Assembly: GCF_002532045.1 (NCBI RefSeq)
Contig: NZ_NWTG01000004.1
Coordinates: 1 to 64,000 of the forward strand
Reading direction: 5' to 3'
Length of the DNA stretch: 64,000 nt
DNA from: Bradyrhizobium sp. C9
GTDB lineage: Bacteria; Pseudomonadota; Alphaproteobacteria; Rhizobiales; Xanthobacteraceae
Both the position numbers and the translations under genes were made by a program. Shown one piece after another: positions 25,104 to 33,850 of this stretch (within the stretch, counting starts at the first letter, position 1; each line of letters opens with the position of its first letter). The notes beneath the pieces are model-generated. The model was not told where the DNA came from, did no database searches, and saw nothing but the letters and a program-made list of their open reading frames with translations.

Positions 25104-26570
25104 TTAGTCGATGATGAAGCCGAAATTGACCGGTGTGGCGCCGATCGGCTCGGCACGGGCGGCAACGCCGTAGATGCGATTGACGCGCGCCAGCAGTGCC
25201 GACTGCGCATCGGAAGCCGGGGCGAACCCGTCGTCGGGACGCGACAATTCCTTCTGCGCAACCGCGCGCACCACATAGGGCGTCACGATGACCATGAGCT
25301 CGGTCTCGTTGTTGACGAAGTCCTGGCTCCGAAACAACTGTCCGAGCACCGGGATCTGGTCGACACCGGGCATTCCGTTGATGGCCTGCTTGGTCTGCTC
25401 CTGGATCAATCCGGCCATCGCGATCGAGCCGCCGGAAGGCACCTCCAGCGTGGTGTCGGCCCGGCGGGTCTTGATCGAGGGAATGGTCGTGCCGCCCTGG
25501 CCGCCGGTCAACGCGTTGTCCATCGAGACTTCGGAAACCTCGGTCATCACCTTCAGGCTGATGCGTCCCTCGGACAGCACCACCGGGGTGAAATTGAGCG
25601 AGATGCCGAACTTCTTGAAGCTGACGGTCTGGACGCAATTCCCGATAGTGCCCGTCGACGAGGTCTGACAGGTGACGCCGGTTGGAATCGGAAACTCGCC
25701 GCCCGATACGAAGGTCGCGGACTCGCCGGAGATCGCGGTGAGGTTGGGCTCGGCCAGCGTCTTCACCACGCCCGCGCTTTCCATCGCGCGCAGCGTCGCA
25801 GTGACGGTCGGCACGCCGAGCTTGTTCAGGGCCGCGCCGGTCAGCACGTTGTTGGCGAGCGGTCCGTTGTTGGCGGTGAAGGCGTTGGCGTTGTTGAAGA
25901 CAACGGCTGCGGTGCCGTAATTCATGTTGGCGGTGAGATCGACGCCGAGCTGCTTGACGACGTCTCGCCGCACTTCGGCGACGGTGACCTTCAGCATCAC
26001 CTGGTCGCGGCCGCGCACCACGATGGAGTTGACGACCTTTTCGGGGCCGCCGACCAGTTTGGCGGCGATGTCGCCGGCCTGCTGGGCTTCGACAGGGCTT
26101 GCCACTGTACCGGTCAGCACCACGCTTTCGCCGACGCCCTCGATCTGGACGCCCGGCAGCATCTGCTTCAGCGCAGCACGCATGCCGTTGAGATCGCGCT
26201 TGATCGCGATGTCGTAGGAGGCGACCTGGTTGCCGTCGGCGTCGAAGAACACCACGTTGGTCTGGCCGACCGCCGCGCCGATGATATAGGCGCGCTGCGC
26301 CGAGCGGATCACGGCGTTGGCGATCTTGGGATCGGCGACCAGGACGTCCTTGGCTTCGCGCGGCAGGTCGACCACCACCGATTTGCCGACGCCGAGCGAG
26401 ACGAAGCGCGTCTTGGCGGCGATGCTGCTCGTCACCGCGACGTCCGCGTTCTTGTCGGGATCGGTCGCGCCGGCGAGGGTAGGGATCAGCATCAGGGCGG
26501 TGACCGCCGAGAATGACAGCGCGCGGACCAGTGTGGCCCGCGTCGCCAGTTGTTTTGCACCAATTGTCAT
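25104..26570 (-). CDS. cpaC: CpaC/RcpA secretin of Flp/Tad pilus
   Basis: A 488-residue outer-membrane secretin. A signal peptide (about 1-34) precedes an N-terminal pilus-assembly domain (about 45-120), a BON-like domain (about 125-190) and the secretin barrel (about 240-440), with VPSGGSIAMAGLIQ near residue 375 typical of the family. It forms the channel for Flp pili. ATG 26570 is chosen since the signal peptide begins there; upstream codons to 26663 overlap cpaB in another frame and add no conserved sequence. Confidence 0.92.
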   Translation of the reverse strand: MTIGAKQLATRATLVRALSFSAVTALMLIPTLAGATDPDKNADVAVTSSIAAKTRFVSLGVGKSVVVDLPREAKDVLVADPKIANAVIRSAQRAYIIGAAVGQTNVVFFDADGNQVASYDIAIKRDLNGMRAALKQMLPGVQIEGVGESVVLTGTVASPVEAQQAGDIAAKLVGGPEKVVNSIVVRGRDQVMLKVTVAEVRRDVVKQLGVDLTANMNYGTAAVVFNNANAFTANNGPLANNVLTGAALNKLGVPTVTATLRAMESAGVVKTLAEPNLTAISGESATFVSGGEFPIPTGVTCQTSSTGTIGNCVQTVSFKKFGISLNFTPVVLSEGRISLKVMTEVSEVSMDNALTGGQGGTTIPSIKTRRADTTLEVPSGGSIAMAGLIQEQTKQAINGMPGVDQIPVLGQLFRSQDFVNNETELMVIVTPYVVRAVAQKELSRPDDGFAPASDAQSALLARVNRIYGVAARAEPIGATPVNFGFIID

Positions 26571-26583
26571 ATCGAAGCCCCCA

Positions 26584-27387
26584 TCACTTCTGTGTCGTCT
26601 GAGAGCTCGGGATGCCGAAACGCACCACCCGGATGCTCTCGCCCCGCTTCGGGGCATGGTCATTGGTCTCGTCGGTCTTCTCGTTGACGTCGGCGATGCT
26701 GCGCAGCGCCAGCGCCAGCGTGCCGCTCTGCCGGGCCCGCGCGAGCGTCTCGGCCTGTTCGGGCTTGAGCTCGAGGGTCACGGTTTTGCCGATGAGGGAG
26801 TTGTTGCCGTCCTTCTCTTTCGGCGCCTGATCGATCGCCAGCACACGGACGTTGGACAGCAGGATTTCAGTGGTGACGATGTCACGGCCGCCTTGCTGCT
26901 GGTCAGGATTCTTGTCGCGTCGCGACAGGATCACGTCGACACGGTCGTTCGGCAGGATGAAGCCGCCGGCGCCGGTCTCCGGCGAGATTTCCGTGGAGAT
27001 CGCGCGCATGCCGGTGGGCAGGATCGCGGCCATGAAGCCGCTGCCACTGGCCTTGACCAGTTTCTGCTCGCGGATCGGCTCGCCGACGATGAAGGGAGCG
27101 CGTGCGATCGAGCCGATGACGTCGTTCATGGCGTCGGCATTGGTGTCGTGGCGGATGAACGCGCTGCTCGCGGTCTCGGCCGGCCAGCGCTGCCATTGCA
27201 CGTCTTCAGGCTTGACCGACTGACCGAGCCCGATGTCGGACTTCGCCACCAGCACCTCGACGGTCGGCAGCTGTACCACTGGCGGCGCGACCGGCGCCGG
27301 TTTGCGATCGCCAATGCTCGCCAGATACATGGCCGCGAGGCCTGCGACGCCGGCGATGCCGAGGACCACGATGCGTGCCGTCTTCAT
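26584..27387 (-). CDS. cpaB: CpaB/RcpC pilus assembly protein
   Basis: A 267-residue protein. An N-terminal hydrophobic anchor (about 5-24) is followed by a SAF domain (about 43-105) and the RcpC-type domain (about 115-230), with GFILPNDRVDVILSRR typical of CpaB. It acts in the periplasm with the secretin complex. It is the first visible gene of the minus-strand cpa operon, with 13 bases to cpaC. Confidence 0.9.
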   Translation of the reverse strand: MKTARIVVLGIAGVAGLAAMYLASIGDRKPAPVAPPVVQLPTVEVLVAKSDIGLGQSVKPEDVQWQRWPAETASSAFIRHDTNADAMNDVIGSIARAPFIVGEPIREQKLVKASGSGFMAAILPTGMRAISTEISPETGAGGFILPNDRVDVILSRRDKNPDQQQGGRDIVTTEILLSNVRVLAIDQAPKEKDGNNSLIGKTVTLELKPEQAETLARARQSGTLALALRSIADVNEKTDETNDHAPKRGESIRVVRFGIPSSQTTQK

Positions 27388-27690
27388 GCGATTGTCTGAA
27401 TGCCCTTAACGCAGGGCAGTCACGTCCTTGCGGCACTGACAGCCCTTCCCGGGAGCATCAGTACGGCTGCAAAAGTATAAGGGAACTTGATGGAAGGTCC
27501 GGACAATTAAGGGATTGGTGGGGATGGTGAACGGCGAGTTATCGGGCACCGCCGCATCTCCGCAGAATCCCGGAGATTGCGCCTGCGCGACGCGTGCGAC
27601 GTTGGTCGCAACGCGGCGGCGGCGGCAGCAGCGTCCTGGCCGGTCGGTCGTGGTTAATGTCGCCTAATGCGCAAAGCCGGTGCGGAAGGC
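27388..27690. other. intergenic region between metC and cpaB
   Basis: This gap lies upstream of cpaB and downstream of metC, both on the minus strand. It must hold the cpa promoter and the metC 3' end. Two short hairpins are visible: GCCCT/AGGGC around 27401-27416, close to the cpaB start, and TCTCCG/CGGAGA at 27554-27573. No -35/-10 pair is convincing, and no flp pilin or cpaA gene is present. Confidence 0.4.
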
Positions 27691-28887
27691 TCAGAGCGCG
27701 GCCTTCAACGCGGCAAAGCCGCGATCGAGATCGGCCTTGAGGTCGTCGAGATTCTCGAGCCCGATATGCAGCCGCAGCGTCGGACCGCCCGGCGACCATT
27801 TGGTCGCGCTGCGATAGTCGCTGCAGTCGAACGGGATGGCGAGGCTCTCGAAGCCGCCCCAGGAAAAGCCCATGCCGAACAGCGTGAGCGCGTTGAGCAT
27901 CGCATCGACCGCGCTTTGCGGCACCGGCTTCAGCACGATGCTGAACAGGCCGGAGGCGCCAGTGAAGTCGCGCTTCCAGATCGCATGCCCCGGATCGGTC
28001 TCCAGGCCAGGGTACAGCACACGATCGACCTCGGGCCGCGCGCCAAGCCAGCGCGCGATCTCGAGCCCTGAGCGGTGGTGCTGCGCCAGCCGCACCGATA
28101 GCGTGCGGACCCCGCGCAGCGCGAGATAAACGTCGTCCGGGCCGGCGCAGACGCCGAGCAGGCGGATCGCCTCCTGCACCAGCGGCCAGGCCTTGGCGTT
28201 GGCCGCGATGGTGCCGAACATGATGTCGGAGTGGCCGCCGATATACTTGGTCCCGGCCTGCATGCTGATGTCGACGCCCTGTTCGAGCGAGCGATGATAG
28301 AGCGCCGTCGCCCAGGTGTTGTCGTCGATCACGAGCGCGCCGCGGCCATGCGCCACGGCCGAGATGGCGCGGATATCGGGCATCTCGAAGGATTGCGAGC
28401 CGGGCGCCTCGACCAGCACCGCGCGGGTATTCGGCTTGAACAGCGTCTCGATGCCGGCGCCGATCAGCGGATCGAAATAGCTGGTTTCGATGCCGTAGCG
28501 CTTCAGCATGTTGTCGCAGAAATTGCGGGTCGGCCGATAGGCGTTGTCGCACACCAGCAGGTGATCGCCGGCCTTCAGCACGGCGAGCAGCGTGGTGCTG
28601 ATCGCGGCGAGGCCCGACGGAGCGAGGCCGACGCCGGCGCATTGCGGGCCTTCCATCGCCATCAGCACGTCCTGCAGCGCCCGCGTGGTCGGGCTGCCGT
28701 GGCGGCCATAGGTAAATTCGGCACGATGGGCGTGGAGGTCCTCGGCGGTCGGATAGAGCACCGTCGAGCCGTGAAACACCGGCGGATTGACGAAGCCCTT
28801 CTGGGCCTTGGTGTCGCGGCCGGCCGTGACCAGGCGGGTCGCGGCGTCTTGCGGGCGGGAAGGCGTGGAGCCGTCGGAGGAGGTCAT
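27691..28887 (-). CDS. metC: cystathionine beta-lyase
   Basis: A 398-residue PLP enzyme of the Cys/Met metabolism (trans-sulphuration) family. The cofactor lysine is K214 in AGTKYIGGHSD. Further conserved parts are YGRHGSPTT (about 60-68), LAPSGLAAI and LVIDDNTWAT. It splits cystathionine into homocysteine, pyruvate and ammonia for methionine synthesis. The ATG at 28887 begins the conserved N terminus; the longer open frame upstream encodes unrelated residues. It is divergent from aapJ, an arrangement known from other rhizobia. Confidence 0.92.
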   Translation of the reverse strand: MTSSDGSTPSRPQDAATRLVTAGRDTKAQKGFVNPPVFHGSTVLYPTAEDLHAHRAEFTYGRHGSPTTRALQDVLMAMEGPQCAGVGLAPSGLAAISTTLLAVLKAGDHLLVCDNAYRPTRNFCDNMLKRYGIETSYFDPLIGAGIETLFKPNTRAVLVEAPGSQSFEMPDIRAISAVAHGRGALVIDDNTWATALYHRSLEQGVDISMQAGTKYIGGHSDIMFGTIAANAKAWPLVQEAIRLLGVCAGPDDVYLALRGVRTLSVRLAQHHRSGLEIARWLGARPEVDRVLYPGLETDPGHAIWKRDFTGASGLFSIVLKPVPQSAVDAMLNALTLFGMGFSWGGFESLAIPFDCSDYRSATKWSPGGPTLRLHIGLENLDDLKADLDRGFAALKAAL

Positions 28888-29216
28888 GGTGTGCTGCCGT
28901 TGGATTTTAGACTTTTTGCCGCAGCGGTACCGCGTCGGGAAGACAGGGCCGGGCCGGGAGGTGTTACTAACAAGAGGTAGAAGACGTGCGTCAACCCCTT
29001 GACCCGGCTCGTCAGTCGCTATGTGATGCGCCGCAACTACCAGTCGCCGCACGTTGAGGGGCCTGCCGCGACCTACGATCCGTTGCCTGGCCGGTTTGCA
29101 CGTCAAACTGACTGTCAGATCAGCATCTTTTGCTGCAGGGGATCATTGGGATGGCCCGTGAACGCGAGGCGATCACAAAGCAAAACGTCCAACGGACGAC
29201 CCTGAAAGGCCTACCC
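28888..29216. other. divergent promoter region metC / aapJ
   Basis: This 329-base gap must contain promoters for both directions. TTGACC at 29001-29006 is a possible -35 for aapJ, but the following TATGTG gives only 15 bases of spacing. CTGAC-T-GTCAG at 29108-29118 is a small dyad. I see no SAM-II type riboswitch ahead of metC. Confidence 0.3.
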
Positions 29217-30233
29217 ATGAAACGCGTGTCCCTGGCTGTCCTCCTTGCCGCTGTCGCTGCCTTGTCGGTCCAGTCCGCCTCGGCGCAAACCCTCAAGACG
29301 GTCAAGGACCGAGGCCAGCTGTCCTGCGGCGTCAGCCAGGGTCTGCCTGGCTTTTCATCACCGGACGACAAGGGGAACTGGACCGGGATCGACGTCGACG
29401 TTTGCCGGGCCATTGCCGCTGTGGTGCTCGACGACCCGACCAAGGTCAAGTTCGTTCCGCTGTCGGCCAAGGATCGCTTCACCGCGCTGCAATCCGGCGA
29501 AATCGACGTGCTGTCGCGCAACACCACCTGGACGGTGTCGCGCGATACCTCGCTCGGCGCCAATTTCACCGGCGTGACCTATTATGACGGGCAGGGCTTC
29601 ATGGTGAAGAAGTCGCTCAAGGTCAACTCGGCGCTCGAATTGAACAGCGCTTCGGTCTGCGTGCAGACCGGCACCACGACGGAGCAGAACCTCGCCGACT
29701 TCTTCAAGGGTAACAACATGAAGTACGAGGTGATCGCGTTCGGCAGCATCGACGAAGCCGTCAAGGCCTATGAATCCGGTCGCTGCGACGTCTTCACCGA
29801 CGACGCCTCCGGGCTCTATGCCAGCCGTCTGAAGCTCGCGAACCCCGCCGATCACATCGTGCTGCCGGAAATCATTTCCAAGGAGCCGCTGGGTCCGATG
29901 GTGCGCCACGGCGACGACCAGTGGTTCGACATCGTGAAATGGACGCTGTTTGCGATGATCAATGCCGAGGAGCTCGGCATCACCCAGAAGAACGTCGACA
30001 CGATGCTCAAATCGGACAAGCCGGAGATGAAGCGGGTGCTCGGCACCGACGGCAATCTGGGCGAACAGCTCGGCCTGACCAAGGACTGGGTGGTGCGCAT
30101 CGTCAAGGCGGTCGGCAATTACGGCGAGACCTTCGAGCGCAATGTCGGCACCGGCTCGCCGCTCGGCATCGCCCGTGGCGTCAACAATCTCTGGAACAAG
30201 GGCGGGATCCAGTACGCGCCGCCGATCCGCTGA
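29217..30233 (+). CDS. aapJ: general L-amino acid ABC transporter, periplasmic binding protein
   Basis: A 338-residue binding protein of the PBP_bpb family. The signal peptide (about 1-22) ends SASA-Q, followed by VKDRGQLSCGVSQGLPGFS and WTGIDVDVCRAIAAVV, typical of AapJ/BztA. It captures a broad range of L-amino acids for the AapQMP complex, and rhizobial Aap is needed for amino-acid exchange in nodules. ATG 29217 follows AAAGG and begins the signal peptide; the upstream frame is non-coding. It is the first gene of aapJQMP. Confidence 0.93.
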   Translation: MKRVSLAVLLAAVAALSVQSASAQTLKTVKDRGQLSCGVSQGLPGFSSPDDKGNWTGIDVDVCRAIAAVVLDDPTKVKFVPLSAKDRFTALQSGEIDVLSRNTTWTVSRDTSLGANFTGVTYYDGQGFMVKKSLKVNSALELNSASVCVQTGTTTEQNLADFFKGNNMKYEVIAFGSIDEAVKAYESGRCDVFTDDASGLYASRLKLANPADHIVLPEIISKEPLGPMVRHGDDQWFDIVKWTLFAMINAEELGITQKNVDTMLKSDKPEMKRVLGTDGNLGEQLGLTKDWVVRIVKAVGNYGETFERNVGTGSPLGIARGVNNLWNKGGIQYAPPIR

Positions 30234-30258
30234 TCGGTCCGGCCCAACGGCTGCCGCG

Positions 30259-31464
30259 ATGAGCATCGCGCCCCGCAAACCACCGCTGCAATTTGCCCTC
30301 AGGCTGAAGCGTGCGCTTGGCGGCAAGACCGGCTGGAACGGGTTGGCCGCCCAGATTGGCTTTGCCGCGATCCTGGCCTGGATCGCCTATGAGATCGTGG
30401 CGAATGCGCGGACGAACCTGGAGACCCAGCACATCGCGTCGGGCTTCGGCTTCCTCAATTACAATGCAGGCTTTGACGTCAATCAGAGCCTGATCGCCTA
30501 CAACAATTCCGATACCTACTGGCGGGTGTTCTTCGTCGGCTTGTTGAACACGATCCTGGTCTCGGTGATCGGTATCGTCTTCGCCACCGTGATCGGCTTC
30601 GTCGTGGCGCTATGCCGGTTGTCGCCGAACTGGCTGCTGTCGCGGATCGGCGGCATCTATGTCGAGATCGTCAGGAACCTGCCGGTTTTGTTCCAGATCC
30701 TGTTCTGGTACCTCGCAGTGCTCGCGGCGCTGCCGGCGCCGCGGCAGAGCATCTCGATCTTCAGCACGTTCTTCCTCAACAATCGCGGCCTGATCGTGCC
30801 GTTGCCGGTCAGTGAGCCCGGCCTCTATCCGTTCCTGGTCGCGCTCGTGGTCGGCATCGTCGTGGCGCTGGGCTTGCGGCACCATGCGCGGCGTGCCCTG
30901 TTCCAGCGCGGGCAGATGATCCGGATCTGGCCCTATCTGCTGGGTTGCCTGCTAGGTCTGCCGCTGGTCTCGATGCTGGTCTTCGGCTGGCCATTGAAGT
31001 TCGAGTTGCCGCAGCTGAAAGGCTTCAACTTCGCCGGCGGCGCGCGGGTCATCCCCGAATTCGTTGCGCTGACGGTCGCGTTGTCGACTTACACGGCGGC
31101 CTTCATCGCCGAGATCGTCCGCGCCGGCGTCATGTCGGTCCATAAGGGGCAGATGGAGGCTGGCTCCTCGCTCGGCCTCAGCCGAGCCGCGACGCTGCGG
31201 CTGATCGTGGTGCCGCAAGCGATGCGGGTCATCGTGCCGCCGCTGACCAGCCAGTACCTCAATCTCACCAAGAATTCGTCGCTGGCCGTTGCGATCGGCT
31301 ATCCGGACCTGGTCTCAGTGTTCGCCGGCACCGCGGTGAGCCAGACCGGGCAGGCGATCGAGATCATCGCCATGACGATGGGCGTCTATCTGCTGCTCTC
31401 GCTGACGACGAGCGCGCTGATGAGCGTCTATGGCTGGCGCATCAACCGGAGTATGGCGGCATGA
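30259..31464 (+). CDS. aapQ: general L-amino acid ABC transporter permease
   Basis: A 401-residue polytopic permease. HisM-type helices flank a long insertion, and the C-terminal EAA-like loop is visible at GQMEAGSSLGLSRAATLRL (about 296-314). AapQ pairs with AapM as the transmembrane channel. ATG 30259 lies 25 bases after aapJ, and the gene overlaps aapM by 4 bases. Confidence 0.92.
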   Translation: MSIAPRKPPLQFALRLKRALGGKTGWNGLAAQIGFAAILAWIAYEIVANARTNLETQHIASGFGFLNYNAGFDVNQSLIAYNNSDTYWRVFFVGLLNTILVSVIGIVFATVIGFVVALCRLSPNWLLSRIGGIYVEIVRNLPVLFQILFWYLAVLAALPAPRQSISIFSTFFLNNRGLIVPLPVSEPGLYPFLVALVVGIVVALGLRHHARRALFQRGQMIRIWPYLLGCLLGLPLVSMLVFGWPLKFELPQLKGFNFAGGARVIPEFVALTVALSTYTAAFIAEIVRAGVMSVHKGQMEAGSSLGLSRAATLRLIVVPQAMRVIVPPLTSQYLNLTKNSSLAVAIGYPDLVSVFAGTAVSQTGQAIEIIAMTMGVYLLLSLTTSALMSVYGWRINRSMAA

Positions 31465-32981
31465 CCGATCTGTCCGCCTCGTCCTTTGTCCGGCAGGATC
31501 TGGTCGCCGAGCGCGCAGCGCCGGCCAAGACCACCGGCTTCATCGGCTTCGTGCGAACGCGCCTGCTGAATTCGCCGGGCAACATCCTGCTCACGATCCT
31601 CGGGCTGCTGCTCGCCTGGTACATCGTCGTGCCGACGGTCAAGTTCCTGCTGGTCGACGCGGTCTGGACCGGCAAGGAGCGCACGGCTTGCCTCGCCGAA
31701 AAGGCGGGACACGAGGTCGGCGCTTGCTGGCCCTATATCCAGGCCAAGCTGACTCAACTGGTCTATGGCTTCTACCCGGAAGCCCAGCGCTGGCGGGTCA
31801 ATCTGACCTATGGGCTTGGCGCTGCGCTGTTGCTGCCGCTGCTGATGCCGCGCCTGCCGGCCAAGGGCATCAACTCCGGTCTGTTCTTCTTCGCGTTTCC
31901 GGTGGTGGCGTTCTTCGTGTTGCATGGCGGCGGCATCGCGGGATTCGGCGTGAGCTGGACCGCCGGCCTGCTGCAGCTGTTCGAGCAGAGCATTGGCGGT
32001 GCCGGCGATCTGCTGGTCAATCTCAGCAAGAGTTCGGCGATCGCGCCGCTGCCATGGGCGCTGGGCAAGGTGCTCGTCCTGGTCGGCCTTCTGATCCATT
32101 GGCTGATCTTTCCGCTGACCTGGTTGCGCGACCAGTTGCAGCTCTCGTCGCTGCCGGTCTGGGGCGATTTCCTGGTCACTGCCGCGATCGTCTCAGCCGT
32201 GCTGTTCGTGCTCGGAGGCGGCATGCGGACCGGCGGCAGAGCGCTGATCGGCAGCCTGCTGACGTTTGCCGGGATCGCCGTCGGCATCAAGCTGATGGGG
32301 CTCGATCGCGGCGGCTTTCCCATCGTCGACACGCGGCTGTGGGGCGGGCTCCTGGTGACGCTGGTGATCGCGATCACCGGCATCGTTGCCTCGATGCCGA
32401 TCGGGATTGCGCTCGCGCTCGGCCGCCGCTCGAGCATCCCGCTGATCCGGATCTTCTCGATCGCCTTCATCGAATTCTGGCGCGGCGTGCCGCTGATCAC
32501 GGTGCTGTTCTTCGCGACCTACATGCTGCCGCTGTTCGTGCCGGGTAATTTCGCCGTCGACGGGCTGTTGCGCGCCCTGATCGGCGTGGCGATCTTTACC
32601 GGCGCCTATATGGCCGAGGTGATCCGGGGCGGGTTGGCCGCGGTGGCGCGCGGGCAGGCTGAGGCCGCGTCCGCGCTCGGCCTGTCCTGGTGGAAGACGA
32701 CGTCGCTGATCGTGCTGCCGCAGGCGTTGCGCTACGTCATTCCCGGCATCGTCAACAGCTTCATCTCGCTGTTCAAGGATACTTCGCTGGTGTCGATCGT
32801 GGCGCTGTTCGATCTCCTGGGTTCGCTTCGGGCATCGTTCTCCGACCCGAACTGGTCGACGCCGACCACGGCCTTTACCGGCTTCGCCTTTGCAGGAATG
32901 ATCTATTTCGTGTTCTGCTTTGGAATGTCGCGCTACTCGCTGTTTGTCGAGCATCGGCTCAACGCTCACCGCCGCCACTGA
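31461..32981 (+). CDS. aapM: general L-amino acid ABC transporter permease
   Basis: A 506-residue permease with the EAA loop GQAEAASALGLSWWKTTSLI (about 398-417). The conserved transporter core is in the C-terminal half (about 290-500). The middle (about 110-285) holds several additional hydrophobic helices, making the protein longer than the roughly 380-residue AapM described from Rhizobium. The start overlaps the aapQ stop (ATGA), and aapP follows after 12 bases. Confidence 0.92.
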   Translation: MTDLSASSFVRQDLVAERAAPAKTTGFIGFVRTRLLNSPGNILLTILGLLLAWYIVVPTVKFLLVDAVWTGKERTACLAEKAGHEVGACWPYIQAKLTQLVYGFYPEAQRWRVNLTYGLGAALLLPLLMPRLPAKGINSGLFFFAFPVVAFFVLHGGGIAGFGVSWTAGLLQLFEQSIGGAGDLLVNLSKSSAIAPLPWALGKVLVLVGLLIHWLIFPLTWLRDQLQLSSLPVWGDFLVTAAIVSAVLFVLGGGMRTGGRALIGSLLTFAGIAVGIKLMGLDRGGFPIVDTRLWGGLLVTLVIAITGIVASMPIGIALALGRRSSIPLIRIFSIAFIEFWRGVPLITVLFFATYMLPLFVPGNFAVDGLLRALIGVAIFTGAYMAEVIRGGLAAVARGQAEAASALGLSWWKTTSLIVLPQALRYVIPGIVNSFISLFKDTSLVSIVALFDLLGSLRASFSDPNWSTPTTAFTGFAFAGMIYFVFCFGMSRYSLFVEHRLNAHRRH

Positions 32982-32993
32982 ACAAAGGTCACC

Positions 32994-33734
32994 ATGTCCA
33001 CAACCCCGATCGTCAACATTTCCACGCTCAACAAATGGTACGGCGACTTCCACGTGTTGCGCGACATCAACCTTGAGGTCGGCAAGGGTGAGCGCATCGT
33101 GATCTGCGGCCCGTCCGGCTCGGGCAAGTCGACCCTGATCCGCTGCATCAACGCGCTGGAGGAATTCCAGGAAGGCGAGATCGTGGTCGACGGCATCGAG
33201 CTCGGTCCGAACCTGCGCCGGGTCGACGAGGTGCGGCGCGAGGTCGGCATGGTGTTCCAGAGCTTCAACCTGTTCCCGCATCTCACCGTGCTCGACAATT
33301 GCACGCTGGCGCCGATCTGGGTGCGCAACATCCCGAAGAAGGATGCCGAGGCGGCTGCGATGAAGTTCCTCGAGCGGGTCAAGATCCCGCATCAGGCCAA
33401 CAAGTTTCCCGGCCAGATGTCGGGCGGTCAGCAGCAGCGCGTCGCGATCGCGCGCGCGCTGACCATGAATCCGAAGGTGATGCTGTTTGACGAGCCGACC
33501 TCGGCGCTCGACCCGGAAATGGTCAAGGAAGTGCTCGACACCATGGTCGATCTCGCGAAGGAAGGCATGACCATGCTGGTCGTGACCCACGAAATGGGCT
33601 TTGCCCGCGAAGTCGCCAATCGCGTCGTGTTCATGGATGCCGGTCAGATCATCGAGTCGAACACACCGCAGGAATTCTTCGCCAACCCGCAGCACGCGCG
33701 CTCGAAGCTGTTCCTGAGCCAGATCTTGCGGTGA
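32994..33734 (+). CDS. aapP: general L-amino acid ABC transporter ATP-binding protein
   Basis: A 246-residue ABC ATPase of the polar amino-acid type: Walker A G39-P-S-G-S-G-K-S46, the Q loop in [12 protein letters not shown], signature [15 protein letters not shown], Walker [13 protein letters not shown] and the H switch in VVTHEMGFA. It powers the AapQM channel. It is the last gene of the operon, followed by a palindromic repeat element that may terminate transcription. Confidence 0.95.
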   Translation: MSTTPIVNISTLNKWYGDFHVLRDINLEVGKGERIVICGPSGSGKSTLIRCINALEEFQEGEIVVDGIELGPNLRRVDEVRREVGMVFQSFNLFPHLTVLDNCTLAPIWVRNIPKKDAEAAAMKFLERVKIPHQANKFPGQMSGGQQQRVAIARALTMNPKVMLFDEPTSALDPEMVKEVLDTMVDLAKEGMTMLVVTHEMGFAREVANRVVFMDAGQIIESNTPQEFFANPQHARSKLFLSQILR

Positions 33735-33742
33735 CGTTTGTA

Positions 33743-33842
33743 GTCATTCCGGGATGGTCCGAAGGACCAGACCGCAGGTGCGCAATTGCACATCGGGGAA
33801 TCTCGAGATTCCGGGTTCGATGCTTCCATCGCCCGGAATGAC
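33743..33842. repeat. palindromic intergenic repeat element (possible bidirectional terminator)
   Basis: The 100-base element is bounded by perfect inverted ends GTCATTCCGGG (33743-33753) and CCCGGAATGAC (33832-33842). Inside lie GGTCC-gaa-GGACC, GTGC/GCAC and a 16-base perfect palindrome GGAATCTCGAGATTCC (33797-33812). Similar nested palindromes are widespread between Bradyrhizobium genes. Placed between convergent aapP and cysK, it could fold in both transcripts and act as a terminator or mRNA stabiliser. Confidence 0.65.
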
Positions 33843-33850
33843 GTTGTCCT

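Noticed and set aside
28888..29001. SAM-II riboswitch upstream of metC
   Set aside because: The conserved SAM-II core was not seen on the metC strand.
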